Shown here: piece by piece, positions 26,568 to 35,398 of the stretch
Position numbering within the stretch: the stretch's first letter is position 1
How the letters are laid out: the number at the start of each line of letters is the position of its first letter
NCBI RefSeq assembly: GCF_029637705.1
Contig: NZ_CP121252.1
Location: forward strand, 2,914,001-2,978,000
DNA from: Citricoccus muralis
Lineage (GTDB): Bacteria; Actinomycetota; Actinomycetes; Actinomycetales; Micrococcaceae
Direction of reading: 5' to 3'
DNA length: 64,000 nucleotides
Notes under the pieces: model-generated
Database searches by the model: none
What the model was told of the DNA's origin: nothing
Seen by the model: the letters and a program-made list of their open reading frames with translations, nothing else
Made by a program: the position numbers and the translations under genes

Positions 26568-28940
26568 ATGAACACCTCGACTCCGACTCCTGACACCAGC
26601 CGCCAGCTCACCCTCGACATCACCGGCATGTCCTGCGCTTCGTGCGTCGCCCGCGTCGAGCGCAAGCTCACCGGCCTGCCCGGGGTCGAAGCCACCGTGA
26701 ACCTGCCCTTGAACCGGGCCTCGGTCACCGCCCCGTCAGACATCGACGACAACGCCCTGATTGCGGCGGTCGGCCGTGCCGGCTACGAAGCGCGCGTCGC
26801 CCCCGACCCCCACGCCCGCCACCAGCACGGCGAGCATCACCACCAGCACGGCGAGCATCACCACGAGCACGGTGACCACAGCGAGCACGGTGAGCACGAC
26901 CCGCACGACCATATGAACCACGGCCCCTCAGCGTCCACGCTGCAACCGCGGCTCATCGTCGCCGCCGCGCTGACCCTCCCACTGTTCATCATCTCGATGT
27001 TCCCTGGCGCCCAGTTCCCGCACTGGGCCTGGGTCGCATTGGTCCTGGCCACCCCCGTGACCTTCTGGGCGGCCTGGCCGTTCCACCGCGCCGCCGCCAA
27101 AGCAGCCCGCCACCTCTCCTCCACCATGGACACCCTCGTCTCCATCGGCGTCACCGCGGCCTGGCTGTTCTCCACCGTCGAGCTCATCCTCGATCCAGCC
27201 ATGACCGCCCACGCCGGTGCCCACGCTGACGCCGCCTGGTGGGACATGTCCGCCATGGCGCACCACCAGCTCTACTACGAGACCGCGGCCGTGGTGACCA
27301 CCTTCCTACTGCTCGGCCGCTGGCTCGAAGACCGCGCCAAAACCCGCGCCGGCGCCGCACTGGACTCCCTACTCAGCCTCGGCGCCCAGACCGCCACGGT
27401 GCTGCGCGACGGCGTCGAAACCACCATCCCCGCCTCGGAGCTTCAGGTCGGCGACGAGTTCATCGTCCGCCCTGGCGAAAAAATCGCCACCGACGGCACC
27501 GTCGTCTCCGGCCGCTCCCACGTGGACGCTTCCCTGGTCACCGGCGAGTCCCTGCCCGTCGACGTCGCCGTCCACGACGACGTCATCGGTGCCACCATCA
27601 ACACCTCCGGCCGCCTCGTCGTTCGCGCCACCCGCACCGGCGCCGACACCACCCTGGCGCAAATGGGCCAACTCGTCTCCGATGCCCAGTCCGCCAAGGC
27701 CCCCATTGCCCGGCTCGCCGACCGCATCTCCGCGGTTTTCGTGCCCATCGTCCTCGTCATCGCGATCATCACCGTGGTCGCCTGGCTCGCCTTCTCCGGC
27801 GACATCCACGCCGCCTTCCGCGCCGGAGTGGCCGTGCTCGTCATCGCCTGCCCGTGCGCCCTTGGCCTCGCCACCCCGGTCGGCCTGCTCGCCGGCACCG
27901 GTCGGGCCTCCCAACTCGGCATCCTCATCCGCGGCCCCGAAGTCCTCGAAGACACCCGTTCCGTAGACACCATCGTGCTCGACAAAACCGGCACCGTCAC
28001 CGAGGGCGTCATGGCGGTCTCCGCAGTGCAGTCCCTGCCCGATTCGCCCGTCGACGACGACGCCCTCCTGGTGCTGGCCGGCGCCGTGGAGTCCTACTCC
28101 GAGCACCCGATCGCCCGCGCCATCGCCGACGCCGCACGCGAGCGCACCACCGATACCGCCCTGCCCGAGGTCAGTGATTTCGTCTCCACCGCCGGCGGGG
28201 GCGTCATCGGCACCGCCACCCTCAACGGCACCGAGTACCGGGTCGCCGCGGGCCGGTCCACCTTTATCACCGAGCAGCTCACCGCCGGCGACCTCACCCA
28301 GGCCCAGCACCAAGCCCTCGCCGACGCCGAGGCTCAGGGCGCCACCGCCGTCTGGGTGAGCATCAATGGCACCCTCGCCGGGATCATCTCCCTGCAGGAC
28401 ACCATCAAGCCCACCTCGGCCACCGCCATCGCCGAATTCCGCGAACTCGGGCTCCGTCCCATCCTGCTCACCGGCGACAACGCTTCCGTCGCCCGCCAAG
28501 TCGCCGCCGAGGTGGGCATTCACCCCGACGACGTGTTCGCCGGAGTCCGCCCCGAAGACAAGGTAGCCAAGGTCCGCGAGCTCCAAGAATCCGGGCGCGT
28601 GGTGGCCATGGTCGGTGACGGCGTGAACGACGCCCCGGCGCTGGCCCAGGCCGATCTCGGCATCGCCATGGGCTCCGGCACCGATGTGGCCCGCGACGCC
28701 GCCGAGATCACCGTGATGGGTTCCTCGCTCACCCAGGTCGCCCAGTCGGTGCGGCTCTCGCGGAAGACCCTCGGGGTGATCAAAACGAACCTGTTCTGGG
28801 CGTTCCTCTACAACACCGCCGGCATCCCCGTCGCCGCCCTGGGCTTCCTCAATCCCATGCTGGCCGGCATCGCGATGGCTGCGAGTTCGGTGCTGGTCGT
28901 CGCCAACTCCCTGCGGCTCACTCGCTTCGGCCGGGGCTGA
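26568..28940 (+). CDS. copA: Copper-exporting P1B-type ATPase CopA
   Basis: A 790-residue P-type ATPase that pumps Cu(I) out of the cytoplasm. One N-terminal HMA domain ([12 protein letters not shown], Cys23 and Cys26) is followed by a His-rich linker (about residues 83-122) with repeated HxHGEHH units. Eight membrane helices follow; the transmembrane metal motif is CPC in [12 protein letters not shown] (about residue 427). The phosphorylated Asp is in DKTGTVTEG (about residue 472). TGDN, the SEHPIA His-Pro motif and [10 protein letters not shown] complete the catalytic core. The CPC and HMA features identify a Cu(I)/Ag(I) pump. The gene is last in csoR-copZ-copA. Confidence 0.95.
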   Translation: MNTSTPTPDTSRQLTLDITGMSCASCVARVERKLTGLPGVEATVNLPLNRASVTAPSDIDDNALIAAVGRAGYEARVAPDPHARHQHGEHHHQHGEHHHEHGDHSEHGEHDPHDHMNHGPSASTLQPRLIVAAALTLPLFIISMFPGAQFPHWAWVALVLATPVTFWAAWPFHRAAAKAARHLSSTMDTLVSIGVTAAWLFSTVELILDPAMTAHAGAHADAAWWDMSAMAHHQLYYETAAVVTTFLLLGRWLEDRAKTRAGAALDSLLSLGAQTATVLRDGVETTIPASELQVGDEFIVRPGEKIATDGTVVSGRSHVDASLVTGESLPVDVAVHDDVIGATINTSGRLVVRATRTGADTTLAQMGQLVSDAQSAKAPIARLADRISAVFVPIVLVIAIITVVAWLAFSGDIHAAFRAGVAVLVIACPCALGLATPVGLLAGTGRASQLGILIRGPEVLEDTRSVDTIVLDKTGTVTEGVMAVSAVQSLPDSPVDDDALLVLAGAVESYSEHPIARAIADAARERTTDTALPEVSDFVSTAGGGVIGTATLNGTEYRVAAGRSTFITEQLTAGDLTQAQHQALADAEAQGATAVWVSINGTLAGIISLQDTIKPTSATAIAEFRELGLRPILLTGDNASVARQVAAEVGIHPDDVFAGVRPEDKVAKVRELQESGRVVAMVGDGVNDAPALAQADLGIAMGSGTDVARDAAEITVMGSSLTQVAQSVRLSRKTLGVIKTNLFWAFLYNTAGIPVAALGFLNPMLAGIAMAASSVLVVANSLRLTRFGRG

Positions 28941-28955
28941 GACCCCGTCAATTGC

Positions 28956-29060
28956 TGAAGGCTGCCTCCAGAACTCACTCCCTGCATCTTGTGGTCTGAC
29001 CACAGAGTGATATGATGCCAATCACAGTACGGGAGTCCTATGTCTAGGAGGCAGCCTTCA
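28956..29060. repeat. 14-bp perfect inverted repeat spanning the lldD promoter and ribosome site
   Basis: TGAAGGCTGCCTCC (28956-28969) and GGAGGCAGCCTTCA (29047-29060) are perfect inverted copies 77 bases apart. The right arm contains the AGGAGG ribosome site of lldD; the left arm lies upstream of the lldD promoter and 15 bases after the copA stop. Only a transcript reading through from copA would contain both arms. Confidence 0.65.
28990..29004. promoter_or_regulatory. LldR/GntR-like operator with downstream -10 box
   Basis: TGTGGTCTGACCACA is an inverted repeat with one mismatched pair. It contains the TGGT-n3-ACCA core of FadR-subfamily GntR regulators, such as the lactate-responsive LldR. 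A TATGAT -10 box follows at 29011-29016. No GntR gene is adjacent. Confidence 0.6.
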
Positions 29061-29062
29061 CC

Positions 29063-30322
29063 ATGATTCGTCGTCAGATTCCGCAGCCCAAGGAGCTTCT
29101 CGAGCTCATGCAGTTCAAGAAGCCGAGCCTGGACTTTACCGGCAACCGCCTGCAGAAGGCACAGTCCATCGCCGACCTGCGCCGCATCGCCAAGCGCCGC
29201 ACGCCGGCTGCCGCCTTCGATTACACCGATGGCTCCGCCGACCGGGAAATCTCGCTGACCCGCGCCCGCCAGGCCTTCGAAGACATCGAATTCCACCCGA
29301 GCATCCTCAACGACGTCTCCCAGCTCGACACCACCACCACGGTGCTCGGCAAGGAGTCAGCCCTGCCTTTCGGCATCGCCCCCACCGGCTTCACCCGCCT
29401 CATGCAGACCGAGGGCGAGCTCGCTGGCTCCACCGCCGCCGCTGATGCCGGTATCCCCTTCACCCTCTCGACCCTGGGTACCACCTCTATCGAGGATGTG
29501 AGAGCCGCTGCACCCCACGGCCGCAACTGGTTCCAGCTGTACGTGATGCGGGATCGCTCGATTTCGTACGGTCTGGTGGAGCGCGCCCGCGACGCCGGTT
29601 ACGACACCCTGTTCTTCACCGTGGACACCCCGATTGCCGGCAACCGCATGCGCGATGCCCGCAACGGCTTCTCCATTCCGCCACAGCTCACCTTCAAGAC
29701 GGTGCTCAACGCCGTGCCGCGCCCGTGGTGGTGGATCGATTTCCTGACGACGCCGACGCTGGAGTTCGCCTCCCTGCAGTCCACCGGCGGCACCGTCGGC
29801 CAACTGCTCAACAACGCGATGGACCCGTCGATCAATTTCGGCGATCTCAAGGAGATCCGCGCCCTGTGGCCCGGCAAGATCGTGATCAAGGGCGTGCAGA
29901 ACGTCGAAGATGCGAAGACCCTGACCGAGATGGGCGTGGACGGCATCCTGCTCTCCAACCACGGCGGACGTCAGCTGGACCAGGCCCCGGTGCCGTTCCA
30001 TCTGCTGCCTGACGTGGTGCGCGAAGTCGGACAGGACACCGAGGTGATGGTCGACACCGGAATCATGCACGGCTCCGACATCGTGGCGGCCATGGCGCTC
30101 GGTGCAAAGTTCACCTTCATCGGCCGCGCCTACCTGTACGGCCTGATGGCCGGCGGCCGGCGCGGCGTGGACCGCACCATCGAGATCCTGCGCGGTGAGA
30201 TCGAGCGCACCATGAAGCTGTTGCAGGTCGGCTCCGTCGAGGAGCTCGAGCCGCGCCACGTCACCCAGCTACGGTCACTCACCGCGGTCGAACGCCGCAT
30301 CGGAGAAACCTCCGCGCACTGA
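29063..30322 (+). CDS. lldD: FMN-dependent L-lactate dehydrogenase / alpha-hydroxy-acid oxidase
   Basis: A 419-residue alpha/beta-barrel flavoprotein that oxidises L-lactate to pyruvate. Key family parts are [37 protein letters not shown], the catalytic His of [14 protein letters not shown] (about His300), and the FMN phosphate site [19 protein letters not shown] with FIGRAYLYG. The length and the N-terminal [13 protein letters not shown] match the quinone-linked lactate dehydrogenases of actinobacteria. A mandelate-type or other 2-hydroxy acid dehydrogenase is possible. The LldR-like operator supports lactate. The AGGAGG ribosome site is 11 bases before the ATG. A strong intrinsic terminator follows. 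Confidence 0.9.
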   Translation: MIRRQIPQPKELLELMQFKKPSLDFTGNRLQKAQSIADLRRIAKRRTPAAAFDYTDGSADREISLTRARQAFEDIEFHPSILNDVSQLDTTTTVLGKESALPFGIAPTGFTRLMQTEGELAGSTAAADAGIPFTLSTLGTTSIEDVRAAAPHGRNWFQLYVMRDRSISYGLVERARDAGYDTLFFTVDTPIAGNRMRDARNGFSIPPQLTFKTVLNAVPRPWWWIDFLTTPTLEFASLQSTGGTVGQLLNNAMDPSINFGDLKEIRALWPGKIVIKGVQNVEDAKTLTEMGVDGILLSNHGGRQLDQAPVPFHLLPDVVREVGQDTEVMVDTGIMHGSDIVAAMALGAKFTFIGRAYLYGLMAGGRRGVDRTIEILRGEIERTMKLLQVGSVEELEPRHVTQLRSLTAVERRIGETSAH

Positions 30323-30343
30323 TCGCCTGCGCCATCAAAGAAA

Positions 30344-30387
30344 GACAGGAGCGTCTCGCCAGCTGGCGAGCGCTCCTGTCTGCTTTT
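30344..30387 (+). terminator. Intrinsic terminator after lldD
   Basis: GACAGGAGCG pairs with CGCTCCTGTC and encloses the palindrome CTCGCCAG/CTGGCGAG with one unpaired T, giving an 18-bp stem. It is followed by TGCTTTTG. It lies 21 bases after the lldD stop and 25 bases from the end of the convergent trpF gene, so it may serve both. Confidence 0.85.
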
Positions 30388-30411
30388 GTGAGCAGCGTCA
30401 GTCGGTCCGGT

Positions 30412-31002
30412 TCAGCTCCGCGCAGCGGTGACGAAGGCGCGGATCTTCGCGTGATCTTTCGTTCCCCGCTCGGCTTCGACGCCCGAGGACACGTCCACGC
30501 CCCAGGGCTGGGCTTCGGCGATGACCTCGGCGACGTTGTCGGGGGCGAGCCCGCCGGCCACCATCCAGTGACCGGTAGGAGCGGTGTCCAGTTGGCTGAG
30601 ATCCCACCGCGAGCCGGATCCGGGGGTGGCAGAATCCAGCAGCAGCACTTCCTCGCCCAGCGCACCCACCTCCACGGGTCCGTGGCCGATCGAGGCGGCA
30701 CGCCACACCCGCGGAAGCTCAGCACAGGCCCGGCGCACGTCCTGCTCGGAGTAGCCGTGTAGCTGGACGACGTCGACTCCGGTGAATTGGGCAGCGGCGA
30801 CGACGTCGTCAATAGTCAGATCGTGCACCACCAGCACGGTGGTCAGTTCCGGGGCGCCGGCGTCGATCAGTTCCCGCGCGCGCTCCTGGGACACGGCGCG
30901 CGGACTGGTCTGGGAGAGCACCACGCCCATGGCGTCGGCCCCGGCCTCACGGACCACAGACACATCGTCGAGCGTCTTCAGCCCACAGATCTTGATGAAC
31001 AT
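30412..31002 (-). CDS. trpF: Phosphoribosylanthranilate isomerase
   Basis: A 196-residue (beta/alpha)8-barrel enzyme of tryptophan synthesis, converting N-phosphoribosylanthranilate to CdRP. The catalytic Cys is in MFIKICGLKT (Cys6) and the general acid Asp in VLLLDSATPGSG. The phosphate-binding end is MVAGGLAPDNVAEV and WGVDVSSGVEAERGTKD. No other trp gene is in the window, so the gene stands alone here. Some actinobacteria use PriA for this step, so a dedicated TrpF is worth noting. ATG 31002 lies six bases after a TACACT box. Confidence 0.93.
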   Translation of the reverse strand: MFIKICGLKTLDDVSVVREAGADAMGVVLSQTSPRAVSQERARELIDAGAPELTTVLVVHDLTIDDVVAAAQFTGVDVVQLHGYSEQDVRRACAELPRVWRAASIGHGPVEVGALGEEVLLLDSATPGSGSRWDLSQLDTAPTGHWMVAGGLAPDNVAEVIAEAQPWGVDVSSGVEAERGTKDHAKIRAFVTAARS

Positions 31003-31031
31003 GCTCCGAGTGTAAGCCAGGACGCCCGGGG

Positions 31032-31985
31032 TTAGGCGAAGGGGGCGGAGGCGGCGTCCAGGCGAGACAGCTCGTCGTCGCTGAGCTTCAGGTCCACCGC
31101 GACTACCAGGTCCGCCAGCTGTTCGGGGGTACGTGCCGAGACGATCGGGGCGGTGATCCCATGGGCGAGCTGCCAGGCCAGGGCAACGGCGGCGGGCTGC
31201 ACACCGTGGGTCTCCGCGACGGCGACCAGCTCGGACACCACCGCGAGGCCCTGCTCGTTGAAGTAGCCCTGCACCATGCGGGCCCGGTCAGCGCCCTCGA
31301 GGTCGGCTTCGGTGCGGTACTTGCCGGTGAGGAAGCCCGCAGCCAGCGCGAAGTACGGGAACACCGCGAGATCGTGTCGCTCGACAATCGGGCGGTAGTC
31401 GGTCTCGAATTCCTGACGGAACACCAGGTTGTACTGAGGCTGCAGCGCGACCGGCTTGGCAAGCCCCTCAGCGTCGGCTACGTCGAGCCAGGCGTTCAGC
31501 CGGTCCGGCGAGTAGTTGGACACGGCGACGTGGCGGATCTTCCCGGCGGTGACCAGCTCGTCGAAAACGCGGGCGATGTCCTCAATCGGGGTGACCTCGT
31601 CGTCGCGGTGGGCGTAGTAGAGATCCACGTAGTCGGTCTGCAGACGTTCCAGCGAGGCGTCGATGGCACCGCGGATGTACTCCGGGTTCTGGGTCTTGTG
31701 ATCCGGGTGGTCGCCGACCTTGGTAGCCAGCACGATCTGATCGCGGTTCCCGCGAGCGGCCAGCCACGTGCCGATGATGGTCTCGGATTCGGTGCCGGTA
31801 TTGCCGGGCACCCAGGCGGGGTAGGACTCGGCGGTGTCGAGGAAATTGCCGCCGGCGGCCACAAAGGCGTCCAGCACGGCGTGGGCGCTGGCCTCATCGG
31901 AGGTCCAGCCGAAGGTGTTGGTGCCGAGGTTGATGGGGAAGATCGAGAGATCGGTGCCGGGAATCTGTACGCGTGCGGTCGTCAA
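31032..31985 (-). CDS. Aldo/keto reductase
   Basis: A 317-residue NADPH-dependent aldo/keto reductase. The catalytic tetrad can be followed as Asp of FLDTAESYP with its Tyr (TAESYP), Lys of VLATKVGDHPD and His of DLYYAHRDDE. The C-terminal NADPH part reads IVSARTPEQLADLV. The start is most likely a TTG at 31985: it has a GGAGG site seven bases upstream, gives the family N-terminus TTARVQIPGTDLSIFPINLG, and no ATG or GTG fits. The open frame extends further upstream but has no family sequence there. Physiological substrate is unknown. Confidence 0.88.
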   Translation of the reverse strand: MTTARVQIPGTDLSIFPINLGTNTFGWTSDEASAHAVLDAFVAAGGNFLDTAESYPAWVPGNTGTESETIIGTWLAARGNRDQIVLATKVGDHPDHKTQNPEYIRGAIDASLERLQTDYVDLYYAHRDDEVTPIEDIARVFDELVTAGKIRHVAVSNYSPDRLNAWLDVADAEGLAKPVALQPQYNLVFRQEFETDYRPIVERHDLAVFPYFALAAGFLTGKYRTEADLEGADRARMVQGYFNEQGLAVVSELVAVAETHGVQPAAVALAWQLAHGITAPIVSARTPEQLADLVVAVDLKLSDDELSRLDAASAPFA

Positions 31986-32080
31986 AACGTTCCTCCAGAA
32001 TCGGGAACCGGCCGGCGGATGCCAGCCGTGAGGTTCATTCACGGCAACACCGGCGACGGTGCTTCTATTTCCGGGGTGCC

Positions 32081-32827
32081 CTACGGCTGCCGACGGACCA
32101 TTTCGGTGATCCACTCGGGCGCGTAGGGCGAGGTGCAGTTGGGCGGCGTCGGGTAGTCCTTCAGCACCTCGAGCTGCTCGCCGATGGCCAGCGCCCGGTC
32201 ACGCAGGGGTTCGTGGTGGATGCCGATCATGGCCAGCGTGGTGTTCATCTCCCACTGCGGACGCTCCTCGACGTCAGCCATGTCTGACTCGATGGTGTCG
32301 AGCAGACCCGGCAGATCGAGGCGGTCCGGGTGCTTCACCACGGTGTCGGCGGTGAGCGCCCAGCCGGCGGCGTAGATCTCCGGGTCTCCGGGCTCAGCCA
32401 GCCAGCGGGTGCGCAGTTCTTCAATATGTCCGGATTTCAGCACCAAGTAGCCGATCAGCCAGGCAGTGGTTTTCGCGGCACGAGACTCCCGGAGCATACG
32501 GTCGAAGTCCTCAGCGGTGAAGTCCCGGGGCCGCACGATCAGCAGGGTCACCAGCCGCAGCGGTGTCTCCCCGGTGTCCCACAGCGCGACGCCGACGTCG
32601 TGCACTGCGGCTGTCGCTGCCTTGGTATGTCCGCCCGCACTCGTCACGTGCTGCTTGACCTGGGCTTTCAGGTTCTTCGCGACGGCGCGCAACTTGGTCA
32701 GATTCACGCCGTGGTCGTCCCCGTGCCGCTCGTTGACGGCACGGATTTTCGGGTCTTCCAGTGCGGCGAGCTCGTCGCGGGTCTGGGTGACGAATTGATC
32801 AATCGATGCGGCGGTGAGATCGGCCAT
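32081..32827 (-). CDS. DNA alkylation repair protein, AlkD-like
   Basis: A 248-residue, all-helical protein of the AlkD/HEAT-like-repeat family, which removes N3- or N7-alkylated bases. Repeats are seen in KLRAVAKNLKAQVKQH, PLRLVTLLIVRPRDFTAEDFDRML in part, and KTTAWLIGYLVLKSGHIEEL. The end contains LKDYPTPPNCTSPYAPEWI, a feature of the family subset that often lacks clear glycosylase evidence. The catalytic Trp/Asp pair cannot be assigned safely by eye. ATG 32827 is six bases from a TACAGT box. Confidence 0.78.
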   Translation of the reverse strand: MADLTAASIDQFVTQTRDELAALEDPKIRAVNERHGDDHGVNLTKLRAVAKNLKAQVKQHVTSAGGHTKAATAAVHDVGVALWDTGETPLRLVTLLIVRPRDFTAEDFDRMLRESRAAKTTAWLIGYLVLKSGHIEELRTRWLAEPGDPEIYAAGWALTADTVVKHPDRLDLPGLLDTIESDMADVEERPQWEMNTTLAMIGIHHEPLRDRALAIGEQLEVLKDYPTPPNCTSPYAPEWITEMVRRQP

Positions 32828-32842
32828 GGTTTCACTGTAGGC

Positions 32843-33481
32843 TCAGTCGAGCCCGCGGGCCACCAGGGCGTCTCCGACGTCGTCGGCGTGTTTGAGGGTG
32901 AGCACCAGCACGGGCACCACCCAGGCGCTGCCGAACCGCCACACCGAGAGCTTCACCCCGCGGGAGCGCTGCGCCAGGCGCACCTGGGAGATGACCGCGG
33001 AGAGGTGGCCCACCGAGGTGATGGCCAGCGCCAGCGCCAACCCGATTTTCTCCGGCACGTGTGGACCCAGACCGACGCGGCGCGCCCCGGGAATCCGAGT
33101 GAGCGGGGTGAGCAGGCGCACCACCGTCTCGACCATCACCGACACCCGGGTGGTGTGGGTGAGCAGCCCGGCCAGCAGCACCAGTCCGATCACCCGCGAG
33201 GTGTTGGCCGCGGCATGCACGACGTCGAGAAAGATCAGCTGGGTGACCAGCAGGAACGCCAGCAAAAACACGAGCTGACGCAGGTTCAGCCACAATTGCC
33301 GCAGCGGAATCCGGGCGATGAGGTAGCCGAGCACCGGCAGCGCCAGACAGACACCGGCGGTCCACCAGGTGATCGGCAGCAAGGAGACGGCGACGGCGAT
33401 CAGCGCCAGCGCCAGGAGTTTGGCGCCGGCCGGTGCTCGGTGCAGGATCGAGTCTCCGTCGAGGTACAGCGACAGGTTCAT
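32843..33481 (-). CDS. bioN: ECF transporter transmembrane protein BioN (EcfT)
   Basis: A 212-residue integral membrane protein coupling the ATPase to the biotin-binding BioY. It begins MNLSLYLDGDSILHRAPAGAKL, the standard EcfT N-terminus, has five or six hydrophobic helices, and carries Arg-containing coupling segments (QVRLAQRSRGVKLS and DALVARGLD). ATG 33481 is 14 bases after the bioM stop. It is the last gene of the bioY-to-bioN operon. Confidence 0.88.
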   Translation of the reverse strand: MNLSLYLDGDSILHRAPAGAKLLALALIAVAVSLLPITWWTAGVCLALPVLGYLIARIPLRQLWLNLRQLVFLLAFLLVTQLIFLDVVHAAANTSRVIGLVLLAGLLTHTTRVSVMVETVVRLLTPLTRIPGARRVGLGPHVPEKIGLALALAITSVGHLSAVISQVRLAQRSRGVKLSVWRFGSAWVVPVLVLTLKHADDVGDALVARGLD

Positions 33482-33494
33482 CGGACGGCTCGGT

Positions 33495-34217
33495 TCATCG
33501 GGCGAGCACCTGCTCATAGGCGGCGATGACGTCCTCCGCAGCGCCCTGGGCGGCGAGCACGCCGTCGTCGATGAGCACCGCCTCCTCGCAGCGGCGGGCG
33601 AGATCGAGGTCGTGGGTGACCAGCAGCAACTGCGGCGACTGGTCCAGCAGCCGGGCGGTGACCAGGCGGGCGTGGCGGGCGTCGAGCAGGCTGGTGGGCT
33701 CATCGGCGATCACCAGGGAGGGCTCGCCCACCCACACCGAGCACAGGGCCAGGCGCTGGAGCTGCCCGGAGGACAGGGTGAGGCAGGGCCGGTCGGCAAG
33801 GTCGGTGAGTTCGTGCTCGGCCAGGGCAGTGTTGACGCGCTCGGTGATCTCGGCGCGCGAAAGGCCCCGGCCGCGCAAGGTCAGGGCGACATCCTCGCGC
33901 ACGGTGGGCATGATGACCTGGGCGGCGGGAGAGGCGAAAATGAATCCGACGGCGCGGCGCAGCTGTTTGGCTTGGCGCACGGTGTCGATGTCATGCACGC
34001 GGATGCTGCCCGACGTCGGTTTCTGCAGCCCGCCGATGGCTCGGGCGAGCGTGGATTTGCCGGAGCCATTCTCGCCAATCACCGCGGTGGTGCGGGCGGT
34101 GAGCCGGGTGGTGATCCCGTGCAGCAGCTCCGTGGTGCCGGTGGCGCGGGAACCAGATGAACTGGATGGTGCCGTGGGGTCGTCGACGGCGACGGTGAGC
34201 TGGTCGATCTCGATCAT
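33495..34217 (-). CDS. bioM: ECF transporter ATP-binding protein BioM
   Basis: A 240-residue ABC ATPase that energises biotin uptake. Walker A is GENGSGKSTLARAI, the signature is LTLSSGQLQRLALC, Walker B is SLVIADEPTSLLD with the catalytic Glu, and the H-loop His is in LLLVTHDLDLARRC. All ATPase motifs are intact. The start overlaps the thiolase stop by 4 bases (ATGA), so it is co-translated with it. Confidence 0.9.
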   Translation of the reverse strand: MIEIDQLTVAVDDPTAPSSSSGSRATGTTELLHGITTRLTARTTAVIGENGSGKSTLARAIGGLQKPTSGSIRVHDIDTVRQAKQLRRAVGFIFASPAAQVIMPTVREDVALTLRGRGLSRAEITERVNTALAEHELTDLADRPCLTLSSGQLQRLALCSVWVGEPSLVIADEPTSLLDARHARLVTARLLDQSPQLLLVTHDLDLARRCEEAVLIDDGVLAAQGAAEDVIAAYEQVLAR

Positions 34218-35398
34218 GCAGGTTCTCCTGGGGTGGGGTCGTCGCGACGTTCCACTAGCAGGGCCGCGCCCATGCCCCCACCGATGGCGCAGGCGGCGAG
34301 ACCGAGGGTGCCCGGGGCGGCGTCGGCAAGCCGGTCCAGCAGCTGCACCACAGCGACCGCACCGGAGGCACCCCAGGGGTGGCCGAGCGCGAGTGCGCCG
34401 CCCTGGGCGTTGACCCGGGGGTCAATCTCGTCTGGGTCAGCAGGGGCGGCGAGGTGAGTGGAACCAGCCAAACCGAGCTCGTCGAGACAGGCCAGCGTCT
34501 GGGCGGCGTAGGCTTCGACGATGTCGATGGCGCCTACCTCGTCGAGCCGCCGACCCGCCGAGTCGAGCACCGCACGCACGGCTGCGACGGCAGCGATACC
34601 GGGGAGTGCTGTTCCGGCACCGGTGAGTTGGCTGGCCAGCACGCGCACGCCAGGACCGGGCCCAGCAGTTCCGGCGAGCGTTGCGGCGTCGCGCTCGGGC
34701 AATACCAGCAGCGCGGCAGCACCGTCGGCAATGCGGGCGGTGTTGCCGGGGGTCACCGTGTGGTCGGGGGCCGCACCGAAAATCGGGGCGAACCGGCCCA
34801 GGGTCTGCGCGGTGAGGCCCCGCGGTCCGTCGTCGTGAATCTGTTCACCGCCCACCACTGCACGGGCGGCGAGGGAAGCTCGGGCGAGCCGATGACTGCG
34901 CGCGGCAAAACGGTCCTGGCGCTCCCGAGAGATCCCGCACACCCGCGCCAGCTCATCAGCGGCCTCGGTCATGTCCGGGTCGGGGAACCCCTCGGGCGCG
35001 AAACGGGCCTGGGTGATCTCGCGGTCGGTAGCGACGTCGATACGCTGCGGCGCCGTGGACGGACTCTCCGCGCCGCCGGCGATCACCGCGGATCCGGTGC
35101 GCTGCACGTGCTCGATCCCCTGCTGCAGCGCCAGCAACCCGGAGCCGCATTGCGCGTCCACACCCCATCCGACGACCGTCTCGCCACAGCCGGCACCCAG
35201 AGCGGTGAGCCGCCCCAGATTGCCGCCAGGACCGGTGCAGTTGCCCATCACCACCGCGCTCGGGGTCACTCCCGTCGCCTCCATCAGCTCACGCACGACG
35301 GCGGAGCCCAGCTGGTCGGCCCGCAGTCCGGCCTGGGCACGGGATCGACCGGTGATCGCGGTGCGCCGACCGGCCACGATCACGACGTCGTCACGCAT
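34214..35398 (-). CDS. Thiolase family protein (acetyl-CoA acetyltransferase-like)
   Basis: A 394-residue thiolase. The nucleophilic Cys is in DAQCGSGLLAL (Cys84). The His of the GHPWGASG motif and the second Cys in LAACAIGGGMGA complete the catalytic triad; NAQGGALALGHP is normal. It should condense or cleave acyl-CoAs. ATG 35398 overlaps the stop of the ligase gene by 8 bases; the longer start at 35413 is possible. Its place between bioY and bioM suggests a role in biotin-precursor (pimeloyl) or fatty-acid metabolism, which is inference. Confidence 0.87.
   Translation of the reverse strand: MRDDVVIVAGRRTAITGRSRAQAGLRADQLGSAVVRELMEATGVTPSAVVMGNCTGPGGNLGRLTALGAGCGETVVGWGVDAQCGSGLLALQQGIEHVQRTGSAVIAGGAESPSTAPQRIDVATDREITQARFAPEGFPDPDMTEAADELARVCGISRERQDRFAARSHRLARASLAARAVVGGEQIHDDGPRGLTAQTLGRFAPIFGAAPDHTVTPGNTARIADGAAALLVLPERDAATLAGTAGPGPGVRVLASQLTGAGTALPGIAAVAAVRAVLDSAGRRLDEVGAIDIVEAYAAQTLACLDELGLAGSTHLAAPADPDEIDPRVNAQGGALALGHPWGASGAVAVVQLLDRLADAAPGTLGLAACAIGGGMGAALLVERRDDPTPGEPA

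Noticed and set aside
27369-29021. 550-codon minus-strand open frame over copA
   Set aside because: Gly/Asp/Glu-rich mirror of the copA coding strand; copA motifs are complete on the plus strand.
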